DNA of 64,000 bases, taken from Phoenix dactylifera. Its lineage: Eukaryota > Streptophyta > Magnoliopsida > Arecales > Arecaceae. The notes below the pieces were generated by a model. The model made no database searches. It saw nothing but the letters and a program-made list of their open reading frames with translations, and was not told the origin of the DNA. Of the stretch, positions 12,201 to 22,709 are shown in pieces (position 1 is the stretch's first letter; each line of letters begins with the position of its first letter). The position numbers were made by a program, and so were the translations under genes. The stretch covers positions 1-64,000 of the forward strand of contig NW_024068195.1 of assembly GCF_009389715.1 (NCBI RefSeq), in the 5' to 3' direction.

Positions 12201-13448
12201 TATACTCGTGTACAGACTCCATATAAAAAAAATAATATGGCCTGATATAAGATTATGCTAATAAAAAAAATAATACTCATTAATATAAGTTGTTATGCGA
12301 CTTCTAAAATTACTCTAACAAGATCAAGCTAATAAAGAAAAACAATACTAATTGATACAGAATCACTCTAATAAAAAAAATAATATACAGAAATATGCTA
12401 ACAAAAAAGTAATATGAACTGGTGCAGGTTGCTACACAATCTCTAAAATTATGCTGATACCTGACTTACTCGATGTTAGAGTTAGCATAATCTCTTTTGC
12501 ATATCTAGAGCACAAAAAGTTTGACACCAAAGTGTGACAAAAAGATAAGAATCCAAATGAGCGAGCAAAAATCAACTAGTTCAAAGGTGACTGCCAAAAC
12601 CACTGAAAAATTTAGTAAAAAAATGAAAGAGGAAATCAAAAACAAAAGGAGAGAGCATTGAAAAATGTTTATCACAAGAATACCTGATGGTCGAATGTCC
12701 TCCGAATCCGAATTTTGATGACTTTTACGCTGAAAGGTCCAGCCACAGCATATCGATAGCAAGATGATAGCAAGTGCAACAGAAGCCAGGATGATCGGCA
12801 AAACTAACACTTTGTCTAAATGGTGATTATGATGCTTTAGTGTTATCTGCATCTCTGCATTCAAAAGATCACACCACAAAGGAAATTGAGCAAATGTGCA
12901 ACCCTGTGAAGAGCATGTCCACACAGAAGGCTGAGAAATTTAATTTCTCAGAAGAAGTTCAATAGTAACTCTGTTTTTTCTCCCTTTTTTTGCAACCTTA
13001 GTTTGCATAAAGGATTATCAAGATACAAAGGAAAAGTTTCCTGAATGCAAAGAATAATTAACATGCCCTGCCAAAAGAAAAAAAAAAAAAAAAGGAATTA
13101 TACAGATGATATAAAGGATAAGCTATCCTTCTTGGTGATGGTGACGTTATAATAATGCAGCACAGTTATTATCAGATATGCCTGATCAAAAGAGACATAG
13201 AACAAAGAAAACATTGCAAAGAACCAAACTCTCTTACATTGTATGGTAGATTAATTATGAAAAACTAAGCAAAGAAAACTGATAGATTTACATCATCGAT
13301 GACTCGTTAAATAAAGGGTAAAACTAATAAGAGTACCTGGAGGAGGTGGAGAAGTTAATGGAGAAGCCACGTAGATGGGATCTCTGGCATTGGTGAGAGC
13401 TGTGGATATGAGAAGGAATAAGGCCCAAATTGGAAGAGTTGGGTTCAT
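9225..13448 (-). CDS. Receptor-like protein kinase, At1g80640/At2g25220 type, predicted catalytically weak
   Basis: Ten exons join to 1242 nt (413 aa): 13337-13448, 12684-12854, 10711-10898, 10478-10610, 10330-10393, 10122-10218, 9915-10017, 9691-9809, 9481-9570, 9225-9389; every intron is GT-AG and all phases agree. The ATG at 13448 starts a signal peptide ([19 protein letters not shown]). A short extracellular stretch is followed by one membrane span (about residues 53-75, [15 protein letters not shown]) and a kinase domain from about residue 109. Present: the VKK lysine (143), an alpha-C Glu (159), DFG (258-260) and APE. Altered: the GxGxxG loop is replaced by SGVSGYLY (about 123-130), the catalytic loop reads HGD instead of HRD (238-240), and the metal-binding Asn is Ser245 (KSSSILL). 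The C-terminus (VQPEP.YRPL, then [11 protein letters not shown]) is characteristic of this subfamily. It would act at the plasma membrane as a signalling partner, possibly a pseudokinase. Intron 2 contains an LTR element. Confidence 0.88.
10903..11290 (-). repeat. 3' LTR of the kinase-intron element
   Basis: This 388-bp copy ends on the minus strand in ...TTTTAACA directly against the duplicated TCAGG. Its terminal region is pyrimidine-rich on the minus strand and therefore forms the 3' end of the host intron, just ahead of exon 3. Confidence 0.8.
12103..12459 (-). repeat. 5' LTR of the kinase-intron element
   Basis: This 357-bp copy is the one adjacent to the primer-binding-like site (12091-12102). 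Its outer end reads TATCAG on the minus strand where the other copy has TGTTAG, a change in the terminal TG. Confidence 0.75.
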
Positions 13449-14682
13449 TCCTTCCCCTGGGTATGGAGAGTCGTGTGTACTGTCGATAGGAGAAACAGGG
13501 GTATAAATAGTATTTTCTTTTGGGAGATAAGGAGGGGTTATGGGAACAAATAGTGAAGAGAACAAAGACGGGAGTATAAATACGATTGATGAATACGCGA
13601 TGCTCCCGGTTAACCTATTTCCAGATTGGATCTTCAATTTTGCCTTGGGCCTCCATTGGTCCCATGCGTGCGTGGGCTACTTACTTTCTTTGCTTAATCA
13701 AATTAAAAAGGTTGAAGACTATATAAAGATCATTTGAATTTTATCACTTTTCAATGTGAGATTAAAGAAAGTAGATAAGAAGAAGAAGGAAAAAAAAAAA
13801 AGAAAAAAGATAGGTTTGAAATTTTAAAATACTTCAACCCAATGCAGCAGTATATTTTTTAGATTTATTACGGTATCTTTTGAGATTTATTTCTGCGAAA
13901 AAATACTGCAGCTGTGAAAGGCAGGGAAATGATGGCAGAAAACATGATTGCTTTTATTCTTGGGGGCAGAAAAATATGCGATCATGTTGCAGGTGGCAGT
14001 TACAGGAGCACAAAATCGATGAACGCATGAAGAAAGCTGAGGTACAGGAACAGGACGAGGCTAGATAGCTTTTGAATGATCGAAATTACAGGGATGCCCT
14101 TGGAAATCTTTCCATCAGGTTGATTTATGCGTAAATACGTGATGTTAAATTCAATTTCCTCATAAAGAAAAAGAACAGAAAAGTGATTGATTTCTAGATT
14201 AAAAGGTTTGTAACAAGGAAACAAAGATAGGCAATTAAGCTATACTATGGAGAAAATGTTGTTTTTGCCAAAAAAAAAAAAAAAAGAGAGAATGTTCTTA
14301 AATCTTTTTCCAAAAATATCAATCTTTGTTTAGTGTAACTCAACAAAAATAGAAAATTGATCAATCAACAAATACTTTCCTTTCAAAAAAATAAATAGCT
14401 TGTAAGTTATCCTATCTCTGCTTTTTATCGATTGATTCTCTTCTCTCTAATCAAAATTTTATTTTAATTTTTAGATTTGTAGAATTATGTTATTTAGAAT
14501 TCTTCCGTCTCTATATAGTTTATAATAATAATCATTTCCTCTTATGTTTTTTACTCTCTTTAATCCATTTTATGTAATTTTATTTCTATTTATAAATTTT
14601 CTTTTATATAACATGTATAAAATATAATTCTTGGTAGTATATTGCTCCAACATCAAGGGGGAAAGAAATACTGGTTCCCACA
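13449..14682. other. Intergenic, kinase promoter side
   Basis: Two TATAAATA-like words lie at 13500-13509 and 13573-13582 upstream of the kinase ATG. The rest is A/T-rich with poly(A) tracts and no coding signal. A minus-strand leader or promoter for the kinase gene is expected here, but no decisive element can be named. Confidence 0.4.
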
Positions 14683-15458
14683 TGTTGCTGGATATTGGAC
14701 CTGGGGGCGACCGCGGACCGAAGGGAAGGATTTTCGGCTAATGGTGCGGCGGCAGACTGCTGTCTCCAACAGACCTGCAAGAAGCCAGTGGCCGGAGGTT
14801 CCGGCGCCGGCCCTCCAATGCTTAAGTCAGAGGAGGTTTTTTATGGAGAGAAGTAGTAGAGAAGTAATCGAGAAAAGTAATGGCCGGGGGCCAAAGGGAA
14901 AAAAAGTTCTCATGCCTCGAGTTCTTCCCCCTTTTTATAGGAGAGGGTGTAGGGGTTATATGTGATTGGACGTGATCGTACGAATTAATAAATGACCGTA
15001 GTGATTGGACATGATTGTGCGAATTAATGAGCGATCGTATTGATTGGACGTAATCGTGCGAATTAATGGATTACCGTAAACGGCCCGAGATTTTGGGCTG
15101 GCTGGCGATCCATTGAAATCGTGTGCATTTAGATGTTGACAGTCGTTGAGTCGGAGATCGTGGGATTTGATCCTGGATAAGGAGGAAGAGGACTTGATTT
15201 TCGGTGGAGTGGGAAGATCTGCTTCTCCCTTTGACGGGATCTTTCTTGGCCTTGAGGTCGATCGGGATTAACTCAGCCGAGATCGAGGTTGTGAGCTCTG
15301 GGGTCGTCGGTGCCGAGACCGAGTGTTCTGAGGTCGGGCGCTCTGTGGTCAGGTGCTCTGAGGTCGGACACTCGGAGAGTATGCTTGCTGTTGTCACGTT
15401 TGTCATCAAGTACCGGCGATTTGGCCACGTGCTTAGAGTGATCTATTTTCCCCCAACA
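14683..15458 (-). mobile_element. Solo LTR (Gypsy-style, TGTTGGGGG...CAGCAACA family)
   Basis: The plus strand starts TGTTGCTGGATATTGG and ends TTTCCCCCAACA, i.e. TG...CA, with near-identical 5-bp flanks CCACA and CCACC. The same termini occur inverted at 31867-32860, so the two are one family. The TATAAAAAGG word (minus strand, about 14930-14940) gives the minus orientation. The outer part contains short GAGGTCGG/CTCTG repeats (about 15290-15375). No second LTR or internal domain is present. Confidence 0.75.
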
Positions 15459-18385
15459 CCACCTATACTAAAATTTCAAGAAGTATTGGCAATCCATTAG
15501 AATATGATTTTTTTATGAAATATCTTATTAACATCAAATGGTTTAATCAATTAATGCTGTAGTATGGTAGCCTTTGTCCAACTCCAACATCTAAAATTTC
15601 GTAGCTTTCTGTTATCCAAAATCAAGTGACTTTACCAACCCAAGAAATTTAGCTTCTTTAAATCTTGTATTGTAACTTGACCATTTTACGATCTATTAAC
15701 TCTTGATTTAAAACCTAACATTTAATAAAAAAAAGTTCCGCCCAATGTAGTTGCGCAAAAAGAGAAAAACTAGACTGTGATGGGTTTTATGAACTAAAAT
15801 TTGCTGCAGTTGTCGCCTCTTTGCTTAGTAATTCGAGCTTTTGTATTTGATTCTTGAATTTTGTATCTCCAATAGCGCTCTTTCTATTAATAAAAAAGGA
15901 GAAAAAAAAGAACCAACAGTTCTTTATATAATTTTATATTCATCCTTGAACACTTGCAAGAACAAACCCATGCGATCTTAATATCTATTTTATTATTAAT
16001 TAAATGATGCTTTAAAATGAAATATAAAATTTGTTTTAGTAGTTCTAAAATTTCATAACTCTAAGAACACCAGTTTATCAAGCTGGTAAAGTAGATCATA
16101 TATGCGTGTATGCATGAGGTGAAGCATGATTTATTAATATGAAATCAATATAAACAAACTCGGCTCAGTCGACTCGAGCCCACTTGAGCATTATCCTTAC
16201 ATGATAATCACTGCACACAACATTCATAAAGAAAGCTAAAAAGTATTTAGAAAAACAACGTTCAAGTGAAGTGCGATGAATGTAAATTACTAAAACAAAC
16301 CAAAAAAACTTAAATATTCTTTGAGTCATTGCACAAAAGGATAAAAATTAGGTTCCAAAAACTCCATACTGTGGATCATCACCATCATGTAATCACCGAA
16401 TCAAAAAATAATTAAACACATGTAAATTTAATACGTGCAGGTTAGCTGCAGGTTACACAGGATTATTACATGTAAATTTAAACATGTTATATGTTAATTC
16501 TAAATGTGGAACCATGGTATAATATTACACAATCAGAAATTTCAAACATTATTGACATGGAAATAAAGTATACCCACTTAATTGCCTAATTTTGTTACAA
16601 AATATGAGCTTGCTACAATTGTTGATGCATCTAATTACATAATTAGATCATGTCATGCATGTAACATGTTGCACCTCTCTTGTTGAATCCTAACCATGCT
16701 TCCAACCCGACAATGATCCATGCATGTGGGATTAAGAAGAGCAAGACCCAACATGTAGATAAACAATTATAAAATTATTATTATTTTTTTAGGGATTTTC
16801 ATACAATACGTGTACGAATATATTCAATAAAATCAGAAAACAAAAAATTACGGAGTGCTCGAGGTAACTCCTCATCCACGGTCCATAAAGTGCTCTTAGA
16901 ATGGCTAGTCACATAAGTGGCCACCTAATCCGTAGCTTCGTTAGTCTCTTTGATTAGCCATATAAGCGGCCACCCACCAATATAAGCCTACTTTACTCTC
17001 TCGCATTTTATAACAAACAAATCTTAATATATCGATCTCTTATCAGACATCCACCCATCATATGTGAACTAGTCCTCGCATCATGGTCCCTACACGTTAA
17101 TCATAGAGTGCGTGGATATGGTTTGAGGTGTTCACATGACCGGCTTCAGTGGGTCTCTGTCACACGTGTTCAGCACGTGAAAAAGTCGGTGCTCACATGA
17201 TGCTTTTCCTGGTCCTCGCTTCCACGCGGCGTTCTTATCGGCAACGAATCCGGTGACCGGCTCTGGCGGTGCCTCAAGCCCCCACTTCCCAGAAACCGAA
17301 GACGGTTCCTCCGAACCGCCCTGGTAGGTCGGTCCACGCCATTTTGGCCATTATTGAGGCCCCAATCCCCACCATCGCCAGCTGTCGGTGCCTAGTCTTC
17401 CTCACGCCACTACTGACGGCGACTCGCGTCCCTCACACCACGGGAATCGACGCCCCTTCCAAAGCTGCCCTTTCGTTTTCCAATTATCACAAAATCGCCA
17501 ATGGACAAAATGCGCCTCTCGCTTCCATCAAGACAAGCAGCTGCCACCGGCCATCGATTTTCGTCGCTGTGTTTCCTTAGCTCCCCCTCTGCATCAATAT
17601 CATCCGTCTGATCAAATATCAATAGTGAATGATTACCGAAACGGTGGACCCTATCTAGTTGATCGTCCAGATCAGACGATCGGGATCGGAAAAGCTATCT
17701 CCTCGTACTTCGTGGTTCTGATCAGCCAGGCTGCCATCACGCGGTTTCCACGACTTTTAGCGCGTCTCCGCAGCAACATCCAATCAGAGCCGTCACGTCG
17801 GTAGGCCCACCACACCTCTTAGCGTGTAGGATCAGGTCCTAACAGAACATGCGTCAAGAAATTATTGCCGCGAGCATGATGACGACCATGGGTTTCTACA
17901 ATGATGCATCAAGAAACGTGCTGATGAGGAAGGACCCAGCGGCCAGTGCGCAGCTGGGTTTGTGTGGTTGGACTGGTTCACCGATGAGCTGGTGGACCTG
18001 GTCCAACCAATAGCTTCGCCCTGTCCGGATCCCGGCCACTAGGCCACGAACCAAGAAGGTGGTAGCAATGCAATTTTGTAAACCTTGAAGGGCGTCAAGT
18101 TAACCCCGAGGATAATTGGGTACCCGGGTGGTTTTCTCGCCACGTCAGATCATAATAATACCAAACTCAGACGACTCTCCTTGTTATGTTTCCCTATATA
18201 TATTTCTATACAAACACTGCATATGGGGATAGGAAGCCCTGAGCCGCGTTACAACAACGAAACCGGGAATATTTTTTTATCAAATCCAACGGTCGATCAT
18301 ATGCCCGCCTACGAATTCATACGCCGTTGTTGGGATATGTATCTCCCTTCCGAAACGAGTATCCTCTCTCCTACTTTTTAATTTT
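15459..18385. other. Intergenic DNA, no gene seen
   Basis: AT-rich to about 17.0 kb, then more balanced. The ORFs near 17.3-17.8 kb overlap in several frames and show no family signature. A CACGTG (G-box) core lies at 17174-17179 and TATATATATTTC at about 18194. The last kilobase is the likely promoter side of the gene starting at 18458. Confidence 0.45.
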
Positions 18386-18393
18386 CTATAAAG
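18386..18393 (+). promoter_or_regulatory. TATA box of the PNRC-motif gene
   Basis: CTATAAAG lies about 65-70 bp upstream of the ATG at 18458 and is followed by a CT-rich leader, the usual arrangement for a plant core promoter with a short 5' UTR. Confidence 0.55.
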
Positions 18394-18457
18394 CGAGCCG
18401 ATCCCTTCATTCTCCTCCTCCTCTTCCACCATTTCCCTTTGCTATTCTCAGCGCCCA

Positions 18458-19096
18458 ATGGGTACGGCGGTTCTCCGATCCCACGATTGCCTGAAAGGCC
18501 GCCTCCATCTGGAGGCCTTCGGATCCCGTCCCCCGCCGCCGGTAAAACCCTCGCGGAAGAAACCCCCACGTTCCTCCCCCTCCCCCTCGACCTCCCCGCC
18601 TCCTCCACCGCCGAAGGATGGCCGGAGTCACCAGACGCGGCCAGCCCAGCCGTCGCCGCCTCCACAGCCGACGAATCACACACGACCCAACCCCCCGCGG
18701 TCCGTCCGGAAGACAGGGTTCCCTGGCAAGGAGAACGCTGGCGACACCCAGATCCGGCCGCGTAGGCCCCTCGTCATGGAGGAGGTCACGATCCTGAAAC
18801 GCGGGGACGAACTGAAGGCTTTCGGGCCCCCGGCCGAGGATCGGCGGTCGGACGGCGATGAATCGCTCCTCTGCTCGACTAATCGGCTGGGCCCCGACCC
18901 GGAGATCCTCCCGAAGAAGATCGGGTTCGCCGATCTGGGGTCCGTGTATGCCGGGCCGGCCTTCTTCGCATCCCCGTCCCCGAGCTCGCTCCCTTTCCCG
19001 GCTTCCTTCCTGAAAAAGGTCGGCGGTGAGGCGATCACGAGCGATGAGGCCACGAGGAGCCTCCGGTGTCTGCTGCGGCTCGATAATCTCGCTTGA
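18458..19096 (+). CDS. Small proline-rich protein with PNRC-type motif
   Basis: A single open frame of 212 aa starts MGTAVLRSHDCLKGR, close to the MGTEVLRPQDC start I recall for this plant family. Residues 24-80 are Pro/Ser/Arg-rich and disordered. Conserved landmarks follow: TILKRGDEL (111-119), NRLGPDPE (142-149), VYAGPAF (163-169), the Pro/Ser short linear motif SPSPSSLPFPASF (172-184) and a C-terminal SLRCLLRLD (201-209). The SPxxSxLPxPxF pattern is the proline-rich nuclear receptor coactivator (PNRC) signature, which in animals and yeast contacts the decapping or transcription machinery; its role in plants is not settled. The coding region is GC-rich, unlike its surroundings. The stop is TGA at 19094-19096. 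No intron is needed. Confidence 0.78.
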   Translation: MGTAVLRSHDCLKGRLHLEAFGSRPPPPVKPSRKKPPRSSPSPSTSPPPPPPKDGRSHQTRPAQPSPPPQPTNHTRPNPPRSVRKTGFPGKENAGDTQIRPRRPLVMEEVTILKRGDELKAFGPPAEDRRSDGDESLLCSTNRLGPDPEILPKKIGFADLGSVYAGPAFFASPSPSSLPFPASFLKKVGGEAITSDEATRSLRCLLRLDNLA

Positions 19097-20228
19097 CGGT
19101 CAGGTGCTCGTCTCTTGCTTTAGATTTTCTTCGCTGGATCGATGGTTTATGGTGATTGTGGAATGGGAAAATTGGATCTTGGTGGTGTGTACACGAATCC
19201 CAGGTCTATTTGAAGGAAAAAAAAGGGATTTTGGAAATGATGCTTTGACGAAGGCAGGACAATAAAGGTCTTTGTGGAGAGACTGATCGTGATCGTCTCT
19301 TTGATTGGCGAGGGCTCCTCATCATCTCTATTAGGGTTTCTCCTATTCGAAGATCTTCCTCTATTTTTTCAAAAGGAAGACATGGAATTGGAGAATGAAG
19401 GGCCATGCTAGTCTTAGAAGAACCTATTTGGTGTTTATCTTGTTCTAGGTATTTGGGTGGTGCAAGTAGCCAGTTATGGCATGTAATTTTAGAAGGTGGG
19501 ATATGTTAGTGTTATTTGTGGGTAAGGTGGTACTCTGCCGATAGAAGATGTTATGGGTTAGTTTTGCATTAGAAGCTGGTAGATTTGTTCAGTATTGTAC
19601 CTATTTTATCTCAATAATAGTTTGCTGTTTATTTGCTATTTTTTCTGTGAAAGTCGGTAATGTTGGATATGTATTTGAATTTGCTATTGATATTTAGGAG
19701 GAATATGAAATGTGTGTGGATTGGCATGATTTGGGTTTTGTTTTTTTATTTTAATCAAGAAAAAGTACAATTTAACAAGTTTTGTTGAAACAATATTACT
19801 TGATCCTACACTTTAACAGCAGACCTTCCTGATGAATGAACTACTGATCGGGAGCTGAATTTTCAATGAATCAATTCTGTAGCAATATGTGGTCGCCTGC
19901 GAGTAACTCAATTCTTCACCGTCATAAATCTTGTAGATCCAAGGCTTTTAAGTGTTGATCTTTCTGATGGTGACCTGTGGTTGTCGGTGCTCCAACTATT
20001 TGTTCTGCCTTGGTGTGAATTCCACTTGTTTTATGTGTTGTTTCTTTTCTCCGACCCTCCTCCCTCTCCCTCTCTTTTTTTTTGTCCTAATGGGAGTGAC
20101 GTGAATATGGAGGATACAAACCTTGAGAATTTTGTTTAGTCTGAAAGTTGTGCTTATCTAAGATGACTCCTTGGATTGTGTTACTTCGGAAATGTTAGAA
20201 ATTTAAACCATTTGATTGTATACCTAGA
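19097..20228. other. 3' flank of the PNRC-motif gene, no further gene
   Basis: T-rich sequence follows the stop codon and probably includes the 3' untranslated region. No second coding signal is seen. Ordinary AT-rich DNA runs up to a terminal-inverted-repeat element at 20.23 kb. Confidence 0.45.
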
Positions 20229-20784
20229 GGGCATATTTGGTTGGAGAGAAGCTGGGCTCTGGAAAGAGAGAGAGAGAGAGAGAGAGAATGAATGATTCTA
20301 ATTCCAGCCGTTTGGTTGGGAGAGTCTTATCTTAAATCTCAGGGAAAAGGGGAATGCTCTAATCTCCCTAATGTCAATCATGAACAAAACATGTTAGAAA
20401 ATATGGTCATTCTAAAACTCATTTTAATCCATTATGATTTTGATTTTAGTTATGAACTAAACTCCCTCAGATGTATTTAAAATTTGGGGTTTGTTTGGTT
20501 TACAATCAGGATCAGAATAGATTGGAATGAGAATGATCATATTTCTTAATACGTTGGGTATGTTTGACTGGAATCGGAATAAAATTTGAATATTAGAGAA
20601 GAGTCAACATTATGTTTTGAGAAATCAGGCATTTCTATTCCTTCCGTAATTGGAACGGATTCCTTCCGTAATTGGAATTGGAACAGGATTTTTTTTTTCC
20701 TCCAATTAAATATTTAAAATAGGAGTCATCCATTCTCATTCTCATTTTCATTTAGAGCCCAACTTTCTCAAGCCAAATATGCCT
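20229..20784. mobile_element. Terminal-inverted-repeat element (MITE-like)
   Basis: The left end GGGCATATTTGGTTGGAGAG (from 20229), continuing to GGGCTCT, is inverted at the right end (AGAGCCCAACTTTCTCAAGC, then CCAAATATGCC to 20783). This gives an imperfect TIR of about 33 bp. The interior holds a (GA)n run at 20261-20287 and AT-rich DNA with no transposase. No clear target duplication could be fixed. Confidence 0.55.
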
Positions 20785-21069
20785 TGGATAGATTTTCTAT
20801 AGTATCAATATAGGGATTATGTTTAATGCATTGATGGGTTCAACCTCTTGATTATGAAATGCATGTAATAATCAAAATAAAAGCTCAATCTAACTTGCCT
20901 CATTTTAGGGTCGGCGGTGAAACCATGTCGTAGTAGAACTTTTTTTCAGCAGATGGACTTGCTCTAGTTTATTTATTTATTTATTTATTCATGGAAAGTG
21001 GAGAAGCTTCCCTCAATTTATTAGATAAAAGATGATTTACCAGAGTCTCTGAAGATGAGAATATGAACA

Positions 21070-21365
21070 AAGAGCAGAGCTATGATGAATGCACCAGGCC
21101 GTACGGATTCCTCCAAAACTTCAGCTGCTCATCCACCCTGTTGTGCGAACAGAGATGCTTTTTGCAGAGTAGAGAATATGGAACCTTTCTGCTTTTGTAG
21201 GAACAACCGAGCATTCCTCTCTTTCCAAACCTCCCAAGAAAAGGCAGCAAGTAATTGGTCCCCGCGTTTTGAAGCAAAGCCTGCTTGTTTTTTTTCTTCC
21301 AGCGACTCCAAATGTCCAGTAAATTTGATTGCCAGCCCCTCAATCTCCAGTCATCGGTGCAAATT
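21070..21365 (-). pseudogene. LINE (non-LTR) ORF2 C-terminal remnant
   Basis: The minus strand encodes the end of a plant LINE polyprotein in two frames: WRLRGWQSNLLDIWSRWKKK (from about 21363), then LLAAFSWEVWKERNARLF (about 21200-21255). The WxxWKERNxRxF signature is typical of the region after the reverse transcriptase. A frameshift between the two parts and in-frame stops show it is dead. Its 5' part is missing. Confidence 0.7.
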
Positions 21366-21501
21366 TTTCCTTTCAGCCATGGACAGACTTCCTTGCTTTG
21401 CTCTGGTCATCAGTCGAATTTTCCTTCGAGCCAGTAATTATAAAAAATTGGCTGAAAAGATGTTAAAATCGTGTGTTCAACCCTAACTTGGATCCTTTTA
21501 T

Positions 21502-21523
21502 CCCCCCCCCCCCCCCCCCCCCC
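21502..21523. repeat. Poly(C) tract
   Basis: An uninterrupted run of about 22 C is followed by A-rich sequence. It lies just beyond the LINE remnant. The exact length is prone to sequencing error. Confidence 0.8.
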
Positions 21524-21683
21524 AAAAACAAGAAAAAACGTAACTTGGAACCTAGATGGTGCGTGGAGTGCTTAAAGGTTCAATTGTAGAGAAGGTCACA
21601 CTCTTCCCGGACTAGAATATAGTGCAGAGAAGCTGCATTTCCAATTGAACCTTTCTTCTTTTTATTTTTTAGGTGAAGGGGCT

Positions 21684-21685
<2 letters not shown>

Positions 21686-21736
<51 letters not shown>
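21686..21736. repeat. (CT)n microsatellite
   Basis: About 25 perfect CT units lie in intergenic DNA between the LINE remnant and the MITE at 21.93 kb. Confidence 0.95.
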
Positions 21737-21740
<4 letters not shown>

Positions 21741-21932
21741 CGCTATTTCAAATTCCCCCGTCTTTTTTTTTATTATTATTTCTCTATAGGATTTGGACCA
21801 ACTGGGTCCAAAGTTACTTTTGGATATTTATGAATATGGGCTTAGAATTTGCTGGCGGTACAAATCTAATAGAATTTTCGGCCCAATCATCCAAGCAGAA
21901 CTTAAATATGGAAATATTTCTGCAGGGTTCAT

Positions 21933-22213
21933 AGGGCCTGTTTGGTTGGCTGGTTATATTATTCATGGAACTAAGACCACTTAGAATTTAAAGAGAGGTA
22001 GAAAGAAATGGTTGGAAAGCAGTCGGTCAGGAGGAAAGAAACAGTTGGAGAGAGAGAAAGAAAGACCCTCTCCGACTAATATGAGAACACCGGATCAGAG
22101 AGAGGGTGGTGGGATGTCTGGTTGATATGGGTTGGGTCAGTCCGGGCCGGGCCGGGCCGGGCCTGATAATCTTAATAGTAGCAAAACCTGTTCCCAAATT
22201 CCAAACAGGCCCT
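21933..22213. mobile_element. MITE with 13-bp perfect terminal inverted repeats
   Basis: It begins AGGGCCTGTTTGG and ends with the exact reverse complement CCAAACAGGCCCT. At 281 bp with no ORF it is a non-autonomous DNA element; the GGGCCTGTTTGG terminus resembles Tourist/Harbinger-type or hAT-type MITEs. An internal GGGCC array (22143-22161) lies near the right end. The flanks (ATA on the left, AAA/TAA on the right) do not give a clean target duplication. Confidence 0.65.
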
Positions 22214-22709
22214 AAATGTCTCCTCATTGATGCATGACTTCCTTTTGAGCTCCTATTTTTCTGGCTATATATAGATCGAAACACATGCCGGATGAGCAGC
22301 TCCGGCATCCACATAGGGCTCCAATGGACAAAGTATGTTCCAAACTTGACCTTTGCACCCTGTACATCACTTCTTCTCATTTCCAGTTTCGCATGTTGAG
22401 AAATTGTAGGGGTTAAGTTTTCCAAAACTTTAATGATGAAGAACTTGATATCGATGTACAGAAATATTACTTTTGAGTCCAGTACATTACAATTATGCTG
22501 CTATCCACACAGAAAGCGTGAGGAAAAACTCTTTCAGTTGATACTTGCTTCCCTAATTTTCCCTCAGGGAACTCCATGGTATGGATGGATGAAAACAAGC
22601 ATGATCACTTCCAAGGAATGCAACTCTTCGCAAAACATTTCAGCATCTGATGAGAAACGCAACTGTACGTATAGTTTACAGATCCAAAACCAGGAAACAA
22701 CACCACTCT

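Larger units (their letters stand above)
10903..12459 (-). mobile_element. Non-autonomous LTR retroelement in kinase intron 2
   Basis: Two direct repeats, 10903-11290 and 12103-12459, both begin TGTTAAAATA on the plus strand. They enclose 812 bp with no gag or pol homology that I can recognise. A 5-bp target-site duplication CCTGA flanks the element (10898-10902 and 12460-12464). Read on the minus strand, the sequence next to the 12103 LTR edge is TAGTATCAAAGC, 10 of 12 matches to the initiator Met-tRNA primer site. A purine run AAGAAAAAAA abuts the other LTR (11291 onward), giving the minus orientation. The LTRs differ at many sites and in length (388 against 357 bp), so the insertion is not young. 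The size suits a large TRIM or a small LARD. Confidence 0.85.

Noticed and set aside
17269-17804. Overlapping plus-strand ORFs of about 100-138 codons
   Set aside because: They lie in two frames of the same DNA without motifs; the stretch is better read as the upstream region of the PNRC-motif gene.
21502-21523. Poly(C) tracts here and at 31671-31688 as functional C-rich elements
   Set aside because: Pure homopolymers next to mobile-element ends; the length is unreliable and no i-motif-type interruption pattern is seen.
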